60,000 nucleotides of DNA from Hydractinia symbiolongicarpus (GCF_029227915.1 NC_079888.1:5717001-5777000); one strand, 5' to 3'; positions 46,173-56,726 are shown, counted from the first letter of the stretch. A program made the numbers and translations. The notes: a model not told the origin generated them from the letters alone.

Positions 46173-47794
46173 TTCACGCGAAATCTAGCCAATATAAAAA
46201 ACGTGAAAGTTTTTCACGCCAAAAAATATATTTTTCCAAGCAAATTCAATGCCTCTTCCTGAAATTCGTTGTATCAAAGTTTTTATAACAGTTTATATAA
46301 TAGTGCCTAACGTGAATAATGATTGTTTTGGGAACAGCTACGGGCTGTGTTGTCTTCTGCAAACCAAAATATATGTTACTCTTAACTACTGAATCTGGAC
46401 ATAAAATTTTTTTAAAACTCTATTTGAAGAAACTCTTTCAATCTTCTTTTAAACGAATTTATAGAAATGCTTAACATGGAAGTTTTGATATTAGCACAAC
46501 CGTTCGTACTGTAAGTTAAATGATCTCTGACCATTTAACAGATTATCAATCTGTAACACAAGAAGTAAATTTGACATAAAATACCGTTTTTGCCCACTTT
46601 CCAAAATCACAAGCTGTTCTTTGATAGAGTGACTTCAAAGCTTTACTTGTTTATGCGCAATACGGTGTGTCGTAAATCATAATGCATGTATAATGTATGA
46701 AACCAGCGAGAGCTTAAAAACCATGAGAGAAATTTTACAAGATCTCAAATTTCAAACGATATAACGTTTAATCATGAAAGTTTATTTAACTGCATTTCCT
46801 GCCTTTTTGTTCTCAATTGTAATAACACAATTTTCATCGTACAATCTCCGGCGGATTTTAGATAAGGATATTTACGCTTTTTTAAGTTTTAACGTGTTTG
46901 AATATGTAATAAGTTATTTCATTGAAGTGTATTGCACCTGATTTGAGAAATACAATTTAAGTTATCACAATCGTTGAAATTAGGGATTTTTAAAGTTCAA
47001 GATATCCGACGATTTCTAAGAATATTTATCTATATATTTATCTTTTTCCCTCTTTATAAACTCTTATTACTGTTTGGCATTTTATGTAGAGATAAAGATA
47101 CTTGTCAAGACTCCTAAAAACATACTTCTTAATTTTCCAGGTCTATTTTAAATTCTAGAATTCTTCAAGTCGTTTAAAACCCTTCGTTATCTATGGATAT
47201 TGCTAATGCAGGAAATATTTAAGTTTCTAGGCCTCTTGTATTGTATAAGACACTGGGCACAAGAACACTCCCTTTTCATAAGTGAACTCCTTCCGATGAA
47301 ATACCAAAAATTTAATAAGCACCTCGTTGCACTTTAAGTAATAAAAAAAAGACGTAAAAAAATGTTAGAAAGAAAAAATTAACAAAGGCCTAAATTTTCT
47401 GCGAAAATCATGTTAATCGACTACTTGTTGTTTTTTCTTAAATTTATATTTTGCAAAACAAAATTTCGCCACCTACATACAACCTGATTGTATATTTACA
47501 TAGATGGAAATATTTTGAGAAAAGAAAGAATGAAAGGCAAATTTAAAAGAATATTTTTTGATTATTTAAGAGAAGTGTTTAGACTGAGCTGGCTAAGGAC
47601 TGGTCTATATGGTTAGTCTCGTAACTTTTTTATAAAACAACATAATCTCATGTTTTTCCTGACAATTTTTATATTTAATCTGCGGGGACAAATATACAAT
47701 TTATTCCATTATTATTAATGGTATGCAGAAAGTAAAATTTGTTTTTTATCTGTGAGGGTAATTTCGCGAAGGATCGTAATGAAACACGTTTTTT

Positions 47795-47930
47795 TTGAAG
47801 AATTGGGAAGTGTGTAGGGGACACGGAAATAGAAGAAGGGTAAAGGGGAGGGTAAAGTGGAAGGGTAAAGAGGGAAGGTGAATGAAAGGGGAGGTAGAAA
47901 AGGAAAGGGGGAAGGTTAAAGTGATTTATG
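47795..47930 (+). repeat. Polypurine minisatellite
   Basis: About 130 bases almost entirely A and G on the plus strand, with irregular GGGTAAAG/GGAAGG units. Confidence 0.75.
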
Positions 47931-48115
47931 ATATCACCTTGCAAGTTTCGTTTGACAGTCTTTACACTGCGAGCGAAACATTTTGACATTCGTCGAAAAA
48001 GCCATGACTTAAAAAGTGTAAACCCATCAGGTGAAAAGATTTTTGTTCTATAGAAAGAAGCAGATATGAAATTATATATTTGCTTTAGTATAAGACCTGT
48101 CAGGATCACACCAGG

Positions 48116-48172
48116 TACCACAGAGCAGTGGTGGTGTGACCATAGAGCAGTGGTGGTGTTACCATAGCGTAA
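48116..48172 (+). repeat. Short tandem repeat ACCATAGAGCAGTGGTGGTGT
   Basis: Two good copies and a partial third of a 27-29-bp unit around AGAGCAGTGGTGGTGT. Confidence 0.75.
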
Positions 48173-49535
48173 TGGTGAAAAAGGTGCTTTTTTTCTCTAT
48201 TTTTTCACTCTAAGCGACCAAACGATGGTTTAATAACATAATTTTCACTTACAATACAATAGATTATTATAAGATCCATTGCGTACCCTAGTTGTTTTCG
48301 AGACGTCATTATATATAGATATAGCAAATCCCTCTCAAAACAGTCTCAGAGAGGTTGAGGAGATATTGTTCCACCAATTTTGTAGTTGCAGAAGATTTGC
48401 TGAAAAGATTATATATACTGCTCCTGACTACAATCGTGGTCACAATATGTTGGGACAAGACAACGAATTTCGAAGTTCGCCACCACAAGTAATTGTGTAG
48501 GCTCATTCTATATTAGATTCACACATCTTAAACTTAACAAAGTTCATTGTGTACTTAGAAGTTCGGATCTTAGGTTACTTGAAAAATTCGAAATTCCTAA
48601 AATGTGGTAATTGATGTTGACGTCAGCAAGGCCATTAATCACAAATTTGGGGGCCTTCGTGGTCCCCGACGTGAATTATTTCGGTGTGCGGGCGTGCTAA
48701 AGAATGTAACTAGCAATTTTTCAACGCAGTCTGTCTGACCTACGTGTGTGCAAAATTAGGGACTTTGCAGCCTGCCGACTGCAGAGCATCGACTGTGTGA
48801 CTGTTTTGCCCATAATTGGATAATGAGTAAACAATGCCTTCCTCTCAATACTTTTTGTCCATGATTGTAGAACACAAGGCACTGTTTACAACAGATTCTG
48901 CAGATGAACAACACTTTAAGACGCCATTTACCTCCTCTACTTAAATAGATAATAACAATTTCAATAACCATACATCAGTTCCACTTGGTTTTCAAGCTAT
49001 ATAAATCCTAAAGTGACATTAGGTTAAAGTCTTAATTAATAAATACTAATGACCTGATATAATTTGTTCTTATTAATAAATTTATTAACTAAACAACCAA
49101 CATTTCAAACTTTAGTATTACGAGAATCATTGCTTTTAGCTTTTGTATTCCTTGGCACTTACATTTGTATGTACGTGTCAGCAGACCATCGTTAGTCCTT
49201 GTTTTGAAAGAGTAAAATGAATTTACGCGTTTTGAAAGACGTTAAAAAAGAATAGGTCAAATTCTTAGTGGGCAAAAAGGAAAAAAAAGAATAAAAGGCA
49301 CACCTTTTAAACTTTGTTTGAATGCGCCATGTTATGTTTGACAAGCTTTGTAGTCGTGCGTAAATTTGTTTACCGCATTGATTATTCAGCAGATGGCTGA
49401 ATAAATATGAAACTTTTACCCCCGTCTTTTCCTTTAATGCATCAAATAAAATAAAACAAGGGTTTATTTGTATAATGTACTTCCTGAAAATTGTGTAAAG
49501 GGGTTTGCTAGCAGCAGGAATAAAACTTATCGGAC

Positions 49536-49543
49536 TATATAAG
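49536..49543 (+). promoter_or_regulatory. TATA box of the astacin-like gene
   Basis: TATATAAG lies 45 bases before the ATG at 49588, leaving room for a start site about 30 bases downstream and a short leader. Confidence 0.5.
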
Positions 49544-49587
49544 AACGCTTTCGTCAGGATTTGGAAACATTTTTGTGTTGTGCTATC

Positions 49588-50296
49588 ATGGCTTCGAAGG
49601 TGGTTTTATTTTGTTTGTAGCAGTGGTGAACTCGCAATGGGTAAAAGAAATGGAAAGTAAGTTTTTGTAGATTATTAAAACAACGAATGAACAATTCTTC
49701 TATTAATAAATGTTTTTGTCAAAGGTATGAAACCCATCTTGTCTTCTTAGCTAGTTCCTTTTTCTGTCATAACTAATGATATGGATTCTGCTTTCTGAAT
49801 GCATTAAATCCGTGTCATTTTGTTTTTCTTTTTTCACTCTTTATTTAAAGCAAAGCTTGAAAAAGTGGCATTACACATCTCTATATTAAATCCACACATT
49901 CTGTCCGTTTGTCCGGATGAAAAAAAATCGTACTACAGAAACATAAAATACGATAAATAAAGGACGGTCCCACCGTGAGTTTATCCATTGGCTACCGGCT
50001 AGTCCATATTAAAATACCAAACTATCTGTCTGTGAGCCAAAGATGGTAGCTGCTAGGTGGGTCAATTCCAGTGGATTTTAACGGGCTTAAATTTGTTACT
50101 TCGAGTGTTCACGAATCAACATAACACATACCTGTATTTAATCTATTCTGAACTCTAGACGATGGCCTGTTTGAAGGTGATATGATACTTACGCCAGCTC
50201 AAGCACAGGACGCACAGAATGGCAATCTTGGCTACGCATCAACTAACCATCATCACTGGCCAACTACGACCTATTATGATTGGGAGTCTACACGTG
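49588..50296 (+). CDS. Astacin-like metalloprotease, first two exons (signal and propeptide)
   Basis: Exon 1 49588-49656 encodes a signal-like peptide: MASKVVLF, then in another frame ILFVAVVNSQWVKEME, so one base seems gained or lost within 49600-49618. The donor GAAA|GTAAGT and acceptor CTCTAG|ACGATGG join in phase with exon 2, 50159-50296. Exon 2 reads DGLFEGDMILTPAQAQDAQN and later YYDWESTRG before the donor GTAAGA. FEGDM matches the F.GD aspartate-switch motif by which astacin propeptides block the zinc site. The catalytic exons (HExxHxxGxxH) are not in the window; the viral-like element that follows seems to lie in the next intron. The assignment rests on this short propeptide. Confidence 0.5.
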
Positions 50297-50547
50297 GTAA
50301 GATTTTCAAACAGATAACTGTAACACATATATTAGAGTTTGAAACAAAAGAGTCCACGTACCCCCGGGGAGACAGAATAGAATGAAAACTGCATTTCAAC
50401 TTGACACAATGAAAGTGGAGCTCTCTAGGACACTTTCGACTTATCGCCGTTTTTCACTCAAAACCCTTACTTTCAAGGGTCTGAGACAGCACTGTTTCCT
50501 CGCTATATTGATCCTCTGTGCAAAGGGTCTCTTTCCCTAATTTCAAA

Positions 50548-50607
50548 CATGTGACATCATGCCTCAAATGAGTAAAACACGTGACATCATACCTCAAATG
50601 AGTAAAC
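50548..50607 (+). repeat. 30-bp tandem duplication near the left end of the Polinton
   Basis: Two adjacent copies of CA[T/C]GTGACATCAT[G/A]CCTCAAATGAGTAAA, about 50 bases before the polymerase ATG; possible terminal or promoter repeat. Confidence 0.85.
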
Positions 50608-50657
50608 AACATCAACGCAATGTTGTCACCCTGGTTAGGGTCACAACATAAAATAAA

Positions 50658-53453
50658 ATGTCGAGCGTCCCAGAAAATTTTCCAACATATAATAAAACAA
50701 TGACTTCTTACTTGAGAAGCATGATTAGCAGTCTCTATGAGGCTGTATCTGCACCAGTGGCAGCAACACGTGATGCACTCGCAGAGAGACTGGAGAGTGT
50801 ACGAGACACTGCTTCTTTATTATACCACAAGGCTAAGGAGAGGCTTGGTTACGGTCAAGCCTTGAAAGCCACCGTTGAAGACGCTGCTGTGGAAGAAGAA
50901 CAAGTGGAAGAAGTGTATCATAGTGCTGTTGAAACGGAAGGTGGATTTGATGGTAATTATCGACATTTCCGAAGTGAAGGAACACCAGAAGGTCAAGTGG
51001 TGAGTATTGAACAGTACCTGGATCAACAGAAACAACATGTGGAGAAAGTCATCACAGATTTGCAAAACACTAGACAGAATTGGAAGTTTCAACTGAATCT
51101 CGTGGTAGAGTTTGTGCACACTGAAAATCCTTCTGACAAGTTCACAAAACCAATATGGAGTGAAGCTGTCACAATTATGGAAGGAAGTGACATCGAAGAA
51201 TTGATCGAAGAGATGTATAAAAGCCTGCTAAAACGCTTTGAAATGACATCGGAGAAACTCAAAAAAAGCGCCTACATCTTCAAGCGAATCACGGAAATGA
51301 CGTATCACTGCCACATGATTGACCTTATGAGAGGTAGATCATGGTTCAAGACACCCGAATGGCTACAAACAAAACACTGCATCATCAATCCCAAAAATGA
51401 AGACGAGCAGTGCTTCAAATGGGCTGTCATTGCAGCCCTCCATTTTGATGGCCTTAGAGCACATCCTGAGCGCATCTCGAAGCTCGAACCGTTTGTTGAA
51501 CAGTACAATTGGAGTGGCATCGAGTTCCCAACTCCCAACACACACTGGAAAAAGTTTGAAAGGCAAAACCCCAACGTGGCGTTGAATGTCTACTTTTCTG
51601 AAGAAGATTTTCAGGTCAGACAGGCATACGTTTCGAAACACAACACGACACGTAAAAAGGTGGCAGATGTGCTAATCCTTCAAGAAGGAGGGAAAAACCA
51701 CTACGTTGCCATTACAAAATACTCTGCGCTCATGCGCGGTTTATCATCTAGACATCGAGGTGATCATTACTGTCGAAACTGCATGCACGGATTCCGCAGT
51801 CAAGAGACACGAGACAATCACATTAAAGTGTGCATGGACCATGATTTTTGCGAGATTGTCATGCCTAAAAAAGGAACAGTCCTCAAACACGAAGATGGGC
51901 AAAAGTCGCTCAGAATGCCATTTGTTATCTATGCAGACACAGAATGTATCTTGGAACCTGTTCAAGGTTGTGATGGAGACCCTGAAAAATCACACACCAG
52001 AGACGTCAGCAAGCATGTGGCTTCAGGATATGCCTTCATAACCAAATTTGCACATGGAGAAGTTGAAGAATCATCCGACTGCATTCGTGGAAAAGACTGC
52101 ATGGAAAGGTTTTGCAAGGGACTGAGAGATCAAGTCAATAGAGCTATCAGACATCCACAGAAGAAGATGATCCCGTTGACACACGAAGAGAAAGAAGCCC
52201 ACAAGTCTGCAAAAAGATGCTTCATTTGCAATGGGCTTTTCAAGAAGAACAACAAAGACATCACAATGCGCAAAGTTCGAGATCACTGTCACTACACTGG
52301 TCAGTATCGAGGAGCTGCACACAGTTCGTGCAACCTAAAATATCGCATCCCCAACGAGATTCCGGTGGTCATGCACAATCGCTCACGGTATGACGATCAC
52401 ATCATCATCAAGCAACTGGCCAGGGAATTCAAAAGCCACGAGTTTGAATGTCTGGGTGAAAACAGCGAAAAATACATCAGCTTCTCCATCAAGCAATCCG
52501 TCACATTTCAAGGAAAAGACGGCGAACCGCTGAAGCAGATGAAGAAGAACAAGAAAACCAACCAAATGAAAGAAGTGGAAATCAACACGACCTGCAAAAT
52601 CAAGTTCATCGACAGCTGCAGGTTCATGCAAAGCTCACTGTCAAGCCTTGTGGATAATTTAGCTGGAACCAACAGTGAAAGTGTCAGCTGCAACGACTGC
52701 AAATCAAACATGGAACTCATCGAGATTGACTCAGAGTACAAGGCGCAATTCAAGTGCCAAACCTGTTACTGCTCTTACAAGACGGTGGAACTGAATGAGC
52801 ATTCCATGAAGAAGAAATTTTCCAACACATTCAAGCATGCAAAGGGCAATGACGAGCACTTTAGACTTTTGCTGCGTAAGGGTGTTTACCCCTACGAATA
52901 CATGGATGAGTGGGAGCGTTTTGAAGAGACAGCACTTCCTCCAAAAGCACAATTTTACAGCAGCTTGAACCTTGAAAACATCACCAAAAACGACTACAAG
53001 CATGCTCAAATGGTGTGGAAGGCTTTCAACATCAAAAACCTTGGGGAGTACCACGATCTCTACGTGATGAGCGACACGCTTCTTTTAGCAGACGTTTTTG
53101 AAAATTTTCGAGACACTTGTCAAAACATCTACGAGCTTGATCCAGCGTATTTTTACACTGCTCCAGGCCTCGCATGGCAAGCAGCTCTAAAAGTGACGGG
53201 TCAGGTGCTTGAGCTTCTCTCAGACATCGACATGCTACTGATGGTTGAAAAGGGGCTCAGGGGTGGTATTTGCCAAGCAATCAAGCGCCATGCTAAGGCG
53301 AACAATCCGTACATGGGGGAATTGTTTGATGTCAACCTGTTGATCTCGTATCTGCTGTACATCGTTGCCAACAATCTGTACGGGGGTGCCATGTTAGAAA
53401 AGCAGCCAACACACGGCTTTAAGTGGCGTGAAGACCTCGAAAATTTTACTTAA
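50658..53453 (+). CDS. Polinton protein-primed DNA polymerase B, N-terminal part
   Basis: First 931 residues of the replicative polymerase, starting at MSSVPENFPTYN in an AAATAAAATG context. Residues about 230-360 form the papain-like/NHY region (DEQCFKWAV ... NHYVAITKY), followed by a C2H2 finger (YCRNCMHGF...H..VC), exonuclease motifs I (YADTECIL), II (NRSRYDDH) and III (MSDTLLLADVF), and an inserted endonuclease VII-like zinc motif (CHYTGQYRGAAHSSCNL). Polymerase motif A reads YIVANNLYGGAM: Val stands where the catalytic Asp of related enzymes is expected. A TAA at 53451-53453 truncates the protein before motif B; the same frame continues beyond it. Confidence 0.88.
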   Translation: MSSVPENFPTYNKTMTSYLRSMISSLYEAVSAPVAATRDALAERLESVRDTASLLYHKAKERLGYGQALKATVEDAAVEEEQVEEVYHSAVETEGGFDGNYRHFRSEGTPEGQVVSIEQYLDQQKQHVEKVITDLQNTRQNWKFQLNLVVEFVHTENPSDKFTKPIWSEAVTIMEGSDIEELIEEMYKSLLKRFEMTSEKLKKSAYIFKRITEMTYHCHMIDLMRGRSWFKTPEWLQTKHCIINPKNEDEQCFKWAVIAALHFDGLRAHPERISKLEPFVEQYNWSGIEFPTPNTHWKKFERQNPNVALNVYFSEEDFQVRQAYVSKHNTTRKKVADVLILQEGGKNHYVAITKYSALMRGLSSRHRGDHYCRNCMHGFRSQETRDNHIKVCMDHDFCEIVMPKKGTVLKHEDGQKSLRMPFVIYADTECILEPVQGCDGDPEKSHTRDVSKHVASGYAFITKFAHGEVEESSDCIRGKDCMERFCKGLRDQVNRAIRHPQKKMIPLTHEEKEAHKSAKRCFICNGLFKKNNKDITMRKVRDHCHYTGQYRGAAHSSCNLKYRIPNEIPVVMHNRSRYDDHIIIKQLAREFKSHEFECLGENSEKYISFSIKQSVTFQGKDGEPLKQMKKNKKTNQMKEVEINTTCKIKFIDSCRFMQSSLSSLVDNLAGTNSESVSCNDCKSNMELIEIDSEYKAQFKCQTCYCSYKTVELNEHSMKKKFSNTFKHAKGNDEHFRLLLRKGVYPYEYMDEWERFEETALPPKAQFYSSLNLENITKNDYKHAQMVWKAFNIKNLGEYHDLYVMSDTLLLADVFENFRDTCQNIYELDPAYFYTAPGLAWQAALKVTGQVLELLSDIDMLLMVEKGLRGGICQAIKRHAKANNPYMGELFDVNLLISYLLYIVANNLYGGAMLEKQPTHGFKWREDLENFT

Positions 53454-54630
53454 GCTTTTATAGAAAATTATAAAAATGGAGATGATGGCTATTTTCTTGA
53501 AGTGGAAGTCCACTACCCGAAAAAGCTGCACAAACTCCACAACGACCTTCCATTCTTGCCTGAAAAGATGCGTCTGAACAACGGCTGTGAAAAGTTGACA
53601 TGCAATGTGTTTGACAAGGAAAAATACGTGCTGCACATTCGCAAATTGCGGCAGGCACTGCAGCATGGATTGGTTCTCACCAAGGTGCACCGAGTCATTG
53701 AGTTCAAGCAAAGTGCTTGGCTGAAACCCTACATTGACATGAACACAAAGCTGCGAAAGGATGCCAAAAATGACTTTAAGAAAGAGTTTTTTAAGCTGAT
53801 GAATAATAGCGTCTTTGGCAAGACCATGGAGAACGTTCGCAAGCACCGTGACATCAAACTGGTGACAACGGAGTGGAGGCGCAAGAAGCTCGCATCAGCT
53901 CCAAACTATCACAGCACATCAAGATTTGACAAGAAATTAGTGGCAATGGAAATGAACAAAGGGAAGGTCGTCATGAACAAACCTGTCTACCTCGGCCTCT
54001 CCATCTTGGACTTGAGCAAACTCACGATGTATGAGTTTCACTATGACTATATCAAGCCGAAGTTTGGTGCAAGCGCAGAGCTTTGCTACATGGACACAGA
54101 TAGTTTCGTCTACCACATCAAAACAGACGATGTCTATAAAGATATCGCAGGTGACGTTGAATCAAGGTTTGACACATCGAATTACAGTCCCGAAGCCGAA
54201 TGTCCCTTGCCTATTGGCAAAAACAAGAAAAAATTGTGCTTAATGAAGGATGAACTTGGTGGCAAAATCATGATCGAATTTGTTGAGGTCAAAAATGTAT
54301 GCGTACAAGACACTCGAAGGATACGTGCAAAAGAAGGCAAAAGGTACAAAAAAGTGTGTCGTCAAGAAACAGATCACGTTCGCAGACTATTTGAACAGCC
54401 TGCAGACCTGTCAAAATTTGTATCGCACGCAACTGAGATTTACCAGTCGAAAACACGAGATTTTCACCGAAAAGCTGAACAAAATTGCGCTGAGTGTTGA
54501 TGATGACAAGCGACTTCAAGCTCAAGGTGGGTTCACCTTTGCACATGGAAGCAGTCCTGGATTAGTTTGCAAGCAAGAATTGCTCGCCAGAGTGTGGCAT
54601 CCCGACCATGTTAAACCATGGATGTTTTGA
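53454..54630 (+). pseudogene. Polinton DNA polymerase B, C-terminal part (frameshifted)
   Basis: Direct in-phase continuation of the polymerase after the TAA. Motif B is KLMNNSVFGKTMENV and motif C is CYMDTDSFVY, both intact. Near 54285-54292 coding switches by one base: the first frame runs to 54500 but loses similarity, while the second (MYAYKTLEGYVQKKAKG, then FADYLNSLQTCQN) carries the thumb-like C-terminus to a stop at 54630. With the stop and the altered motif A, the gene has three independent defects. Confidence 0.85.
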
Positions 54631-54837
54631 GTCTCGCGGGATGCTTCAAAAATTTATTTGCATCTCACACGTCTCAGTGTTTTCAAAATGTCAAAATTTT
54701 CTGTTTCAAACGTTTGCATTCAGCATGGTCTTGATCACGAAAATGCATTAATAAAAATGATACTTGAACTCTTGTTGGTAATGTTGTACGTAAGTTTTTT
54801 GTACGTCTACTGCAAGTTTTCCTCTCTAATAAAAGTT

Positions 54838-55392
54838 ATGTCAGAACTGAATGAAATTTTAGACGTCTTAGACACACCGTCACCAGCAATGAGAAAGCGG
54901 GAAAAAGTCAAGCAAAACTTGAGTCTCGTCAACTCTCTAGGAAAAAAGCAGTGGACGCCTGAGTTGCTGGATAAAGCGACAGAGAAACAACTTGACAACC
55001 TCTTGAAGAACCTCGAGGCACATTCGCAAATTGCAGCAGCAAAAGCCTTGCTGTCGAAAATGTCAGGTGTTGACAATTTTCAGACCATGATGAGCGATAT
55101 AAACACAAACTTTCTGATTCAAAACTCGACTTCAGAGTTGATTGGTAATGTAACGGAGAAATTGTTCACCACAGGGAACTCTCCGATGGAAGTTGTAGGG
55201 TCATACATGTATGAAAAGTGCGGGCTGTGGCTCGCTCCCGTCTCTCTGTTTTGCACAGTTTTCAACCATCTGAACTGGAAAAAATTCAGCGAAATTGCCG
55301 AGGAGCGTCAAGCGCAAATCAAACTGCGAGAAGATGTGCCGCCTTTTCCGGATGAAATAGAACCAAGTTTCGCAGAGCAGAAGCCGTCTTGA
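54838..55392 (+). CDS. Polinton orphan protein, 184 residues, helical
   Basis: The start was chosen at MSELNEILDVLDTP, which follows AATAAAAGTT, rather than at upstream in-frame codons in an AT-rich stretch. The sequence is predicted helical and charged (KKQWTPELLDKATEKQLDNL), with a hydrophobic stretch near the C-terminus (GLWLAPVSLFCTVF) and an acidic/proline tail. I do not recognise a family. Its place just after the polymerase and before two small membrane-type proteins suggests a virion or accessory role, which is inference only. Confidence 0.7.
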   Translation: MSELNEILDVLDTPSPAMRKREKVKQNLSLVNSLGKKQWTPELLDKATEKQLDNLLKNLEAHSQIAAAKALLSKMSGVDNFQTMMSDINTNFLIQNSTSELIGNVTEKLFTTGNSPMEVVGSYMYEKCGLWLAPVSLFCTVFNHLNWKKFSEIAEERQAQIKLREDVPPFPDEIEPSFAEQKPS

Positions 55393-55434
55393 TGTAAAAA
55401 AAGATCTTTCCAAGGTCTCACGACTTACAAATAA

Positions 55435-55815
55435 ATGAGTGAATCTAACCAAGTCATAACCAAGAAGAATGAGGGTCGTGATGCTGCTGGCAAGAGACTT
55501 GCTGAATGGAACCGCAAGAACAAGGCCAAGTTGAGGCAAGTACCTGCTCAGGTCGAGACAAGTGAGAATTTAAGTACCTCAGCAAGTACTTCGCAAGAGG
55601 GTCAGGAACCTGTCGCAGGTCCTCACAGTGCATATCTCTATGGCGCTGGAGGTATTGCCGATCTTGCCGTTTGCGTGGCAGTCTATTATATACGTGGCAG
55701 CGCGGAACATAGTTCCAAGAAGTTTAGCGTCGCCGCAGGAGTACGCGTGTCAGCGGATCGCCTGGCGTCTCAGCAGCAAAAGCCTTCAAAAATTGACATT
55801 TTCAAGATGCGATAA
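55435..55815 (+). CDS. Polinton small protein with one probable membrane segment
   Basis: 126 residues; the ATG sits in ACAAATAAATGAG. A basic N-terminus (DAAGKRLAEWNRKNKAKL) and a Ser/Thr/Gln-rich linker are followed by a Gly/Ala hydrophobic stretch (YLYGAGGIADLAVCVAVYYI, residues about 67-86) that could span a membrane, then a basic tail. Small single-pass proteins with a basic head and this kind of AGGIA segment are usual in Polinton-type elements, but I cannot name a function. Confidence 0.65.
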   Translation: MSESNQVITKKNEGRDAAGKRLAEWNRKNKAKLRQVPAQVETSENLSTSASTSQEGQEPVAGPHSAYLYGAGGIADLAVCVAVYYIRGSAEHSSKKFSVAAGVRVSADRLASQQQKPSKIDIFKMR

Positions 55816-55825
55816 CCTATAATAA

Positions 55826-56068
55826 ATGAGCAGCAAAGAATATCAGAAAGAAGTCGTCGATTCCTTGTGGGAATCTGTCAGATTAGTATCCTATACTATT
55901 GTCTTGGCGCAAGGCGCGAAAAAGGCTCTGGGAGTTTCTAGACCGGGGGCCAAGATGGATATGTCGGACGGCTTGAAGCTCGCTGGCTATATGACAGGAG
56001 CGATATTATTTGACGATTACGCGATAAAACAAGGGTGGTATAAGCGTTCCATGATGCCTCCGAAGTAA
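55826..56068 (+). CDS. Polinton small orphan protein, 80 residues
   Basis: Starts 10 bases after the previous stop, in ATAATAAATGAG. Contains weakly hydrophobic segments (LVSYTIVLAQGAKKALGV; LKLAGYMTGAILFDDYAI) and ends KRSMMPPK. No family recognised. The close spacing with both neighbours and the shared start context argue that it is a real gene of the element. Confidence 0.6.
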   Translation: MSSKEYQKEVVDSLWESVRLVSYTIVLAQGAKKALGVSRPGAKMDMSDGLKLAGYMTGAILFDDYAIKQGWYKRSMMPPK

Positions 56069-56088
56069 CTGTCTAGCTCAGAATAAAT

Positions 56089-56685
56089 ATGACTCTAGAC
56101 ATTGTCAAAGACCCGCATACGGCAATCTTCACTGGACCGACAAGTTGTGGTAAGACGTAGCGTGTCCTGGATTTGCTTGAGAACGAGTATAGGCATCATT
56201 TCGACAACATTGTCATTCTCTGTCCTACACTACGCTGGAACAAGACCTATCTCGAGAGATCCTCGCTATGGAGGGATGATTACGTGTTCCTGGTGGAGCC
56301 CAAGGAGCAGCTGTTCGAGTGGATCCAAAAACTGTCGTCGTTGCTTGCGGGCGAAGAGACGCTCTTCATCATTGACGATATGATAGCTGACGAGAGTCTC
56401 GACAAAAAACGTCAATCCCTGCTGGAGCTTGCCATCAGCGGTAGACATCGCAAACACAGTCTCTGGTTACTCACTCAAAGCTACACGGCCATTCCAAAGA
56501 ACCTTCGAAGGCAAAAAAAGCAGCTATTCATGTGGTTCCCCTCGGAAAGGAGCGACATGAAAATGGTAGACGAAGAGACCAATATGATCGAGGACTGGGA
56601 GACTATCAAGACTGAATTGAAAAAGTCCAAGCATGCATGCTTGTACGTAAGACTGGAGCATCCTAGTAGTTACAAGATCGCCTAG
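56089..56685 (+). pseudogene. Polinton A32-type packaging ATPase with in-frame stop
   Basis: Genome-packaging ATPase of the FtsK/HerA-like A32 family. The frame starts at MTLDIVKDPHTAIF in an AATAAATATGA context; Walker A is GPTSCGKT, immediately followed by TAG (56157-56159); the rest of the frame is open: NIVILCPTLRW, Walker B LFIIDDM, the sensor-like LWLLTQSYTAIPKNLR, and a C-terminal tail to 56685. Total length of about 198 residues is slightly short of usual. The stop right after the P-loop would leave only a 22-residue peptide unless it is read through, or unless an ATG at 56173 restarts without the P-loop. Confidence 0.85.
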
Positions 56686-56690
56686 ACGGG

Positions 56691-56717
56691 CTTGCTCTTG
56701 CTGAGCCGCTAGGCGAT
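56691..56717 (+). repeat. Copy 1 of a 25-bp inverted repeat (partner 59494-59518)
   Basis: CTTGCTCTTGCTGAGCCGCT plus AGGCGAT; the reverse complement recurs near 59494-59518, next to the other BRO fragment. Confidence 0.8.
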
Positions 56718-56726
56718 CACAGGAGC

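Larger units (their letters stand above)
44762..49535. other. Long non-coding interval with several small repeats
   Basis: No recognisable gene. Repeats in it are listed separately. A frame at 48279-48500 follows a possible acceptor and might be a terminal exon, but an equally long frame lies opposite it and no domain is seen. Confidence 0.4.

Noticed and set aside
45842-46288. 148-residue plus-strand frame with hydrophobic stretch
   Set aside because: T-rich sequence across an inverted-repeat unit; hydrophobicity reflects TTT/ATT codons and there is no recognisable domain.
47675-48121. 148-residue minus-strand frame
   Set aside because: Its Pro/Ser/Leu-rich centre is the complement of the polypurine repeat.
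48279-48506. Possible terminal exon on the plus strand
   Set aside because: An equally long frame lies antisense, no domain is recognisable, and no upstream exon could be linked.
53394-53846. 150-residue minus-strand frame opposite the polymerase
   Set aside because: Shadow frame; polymerase motifs are on the plus strand in the same interval.
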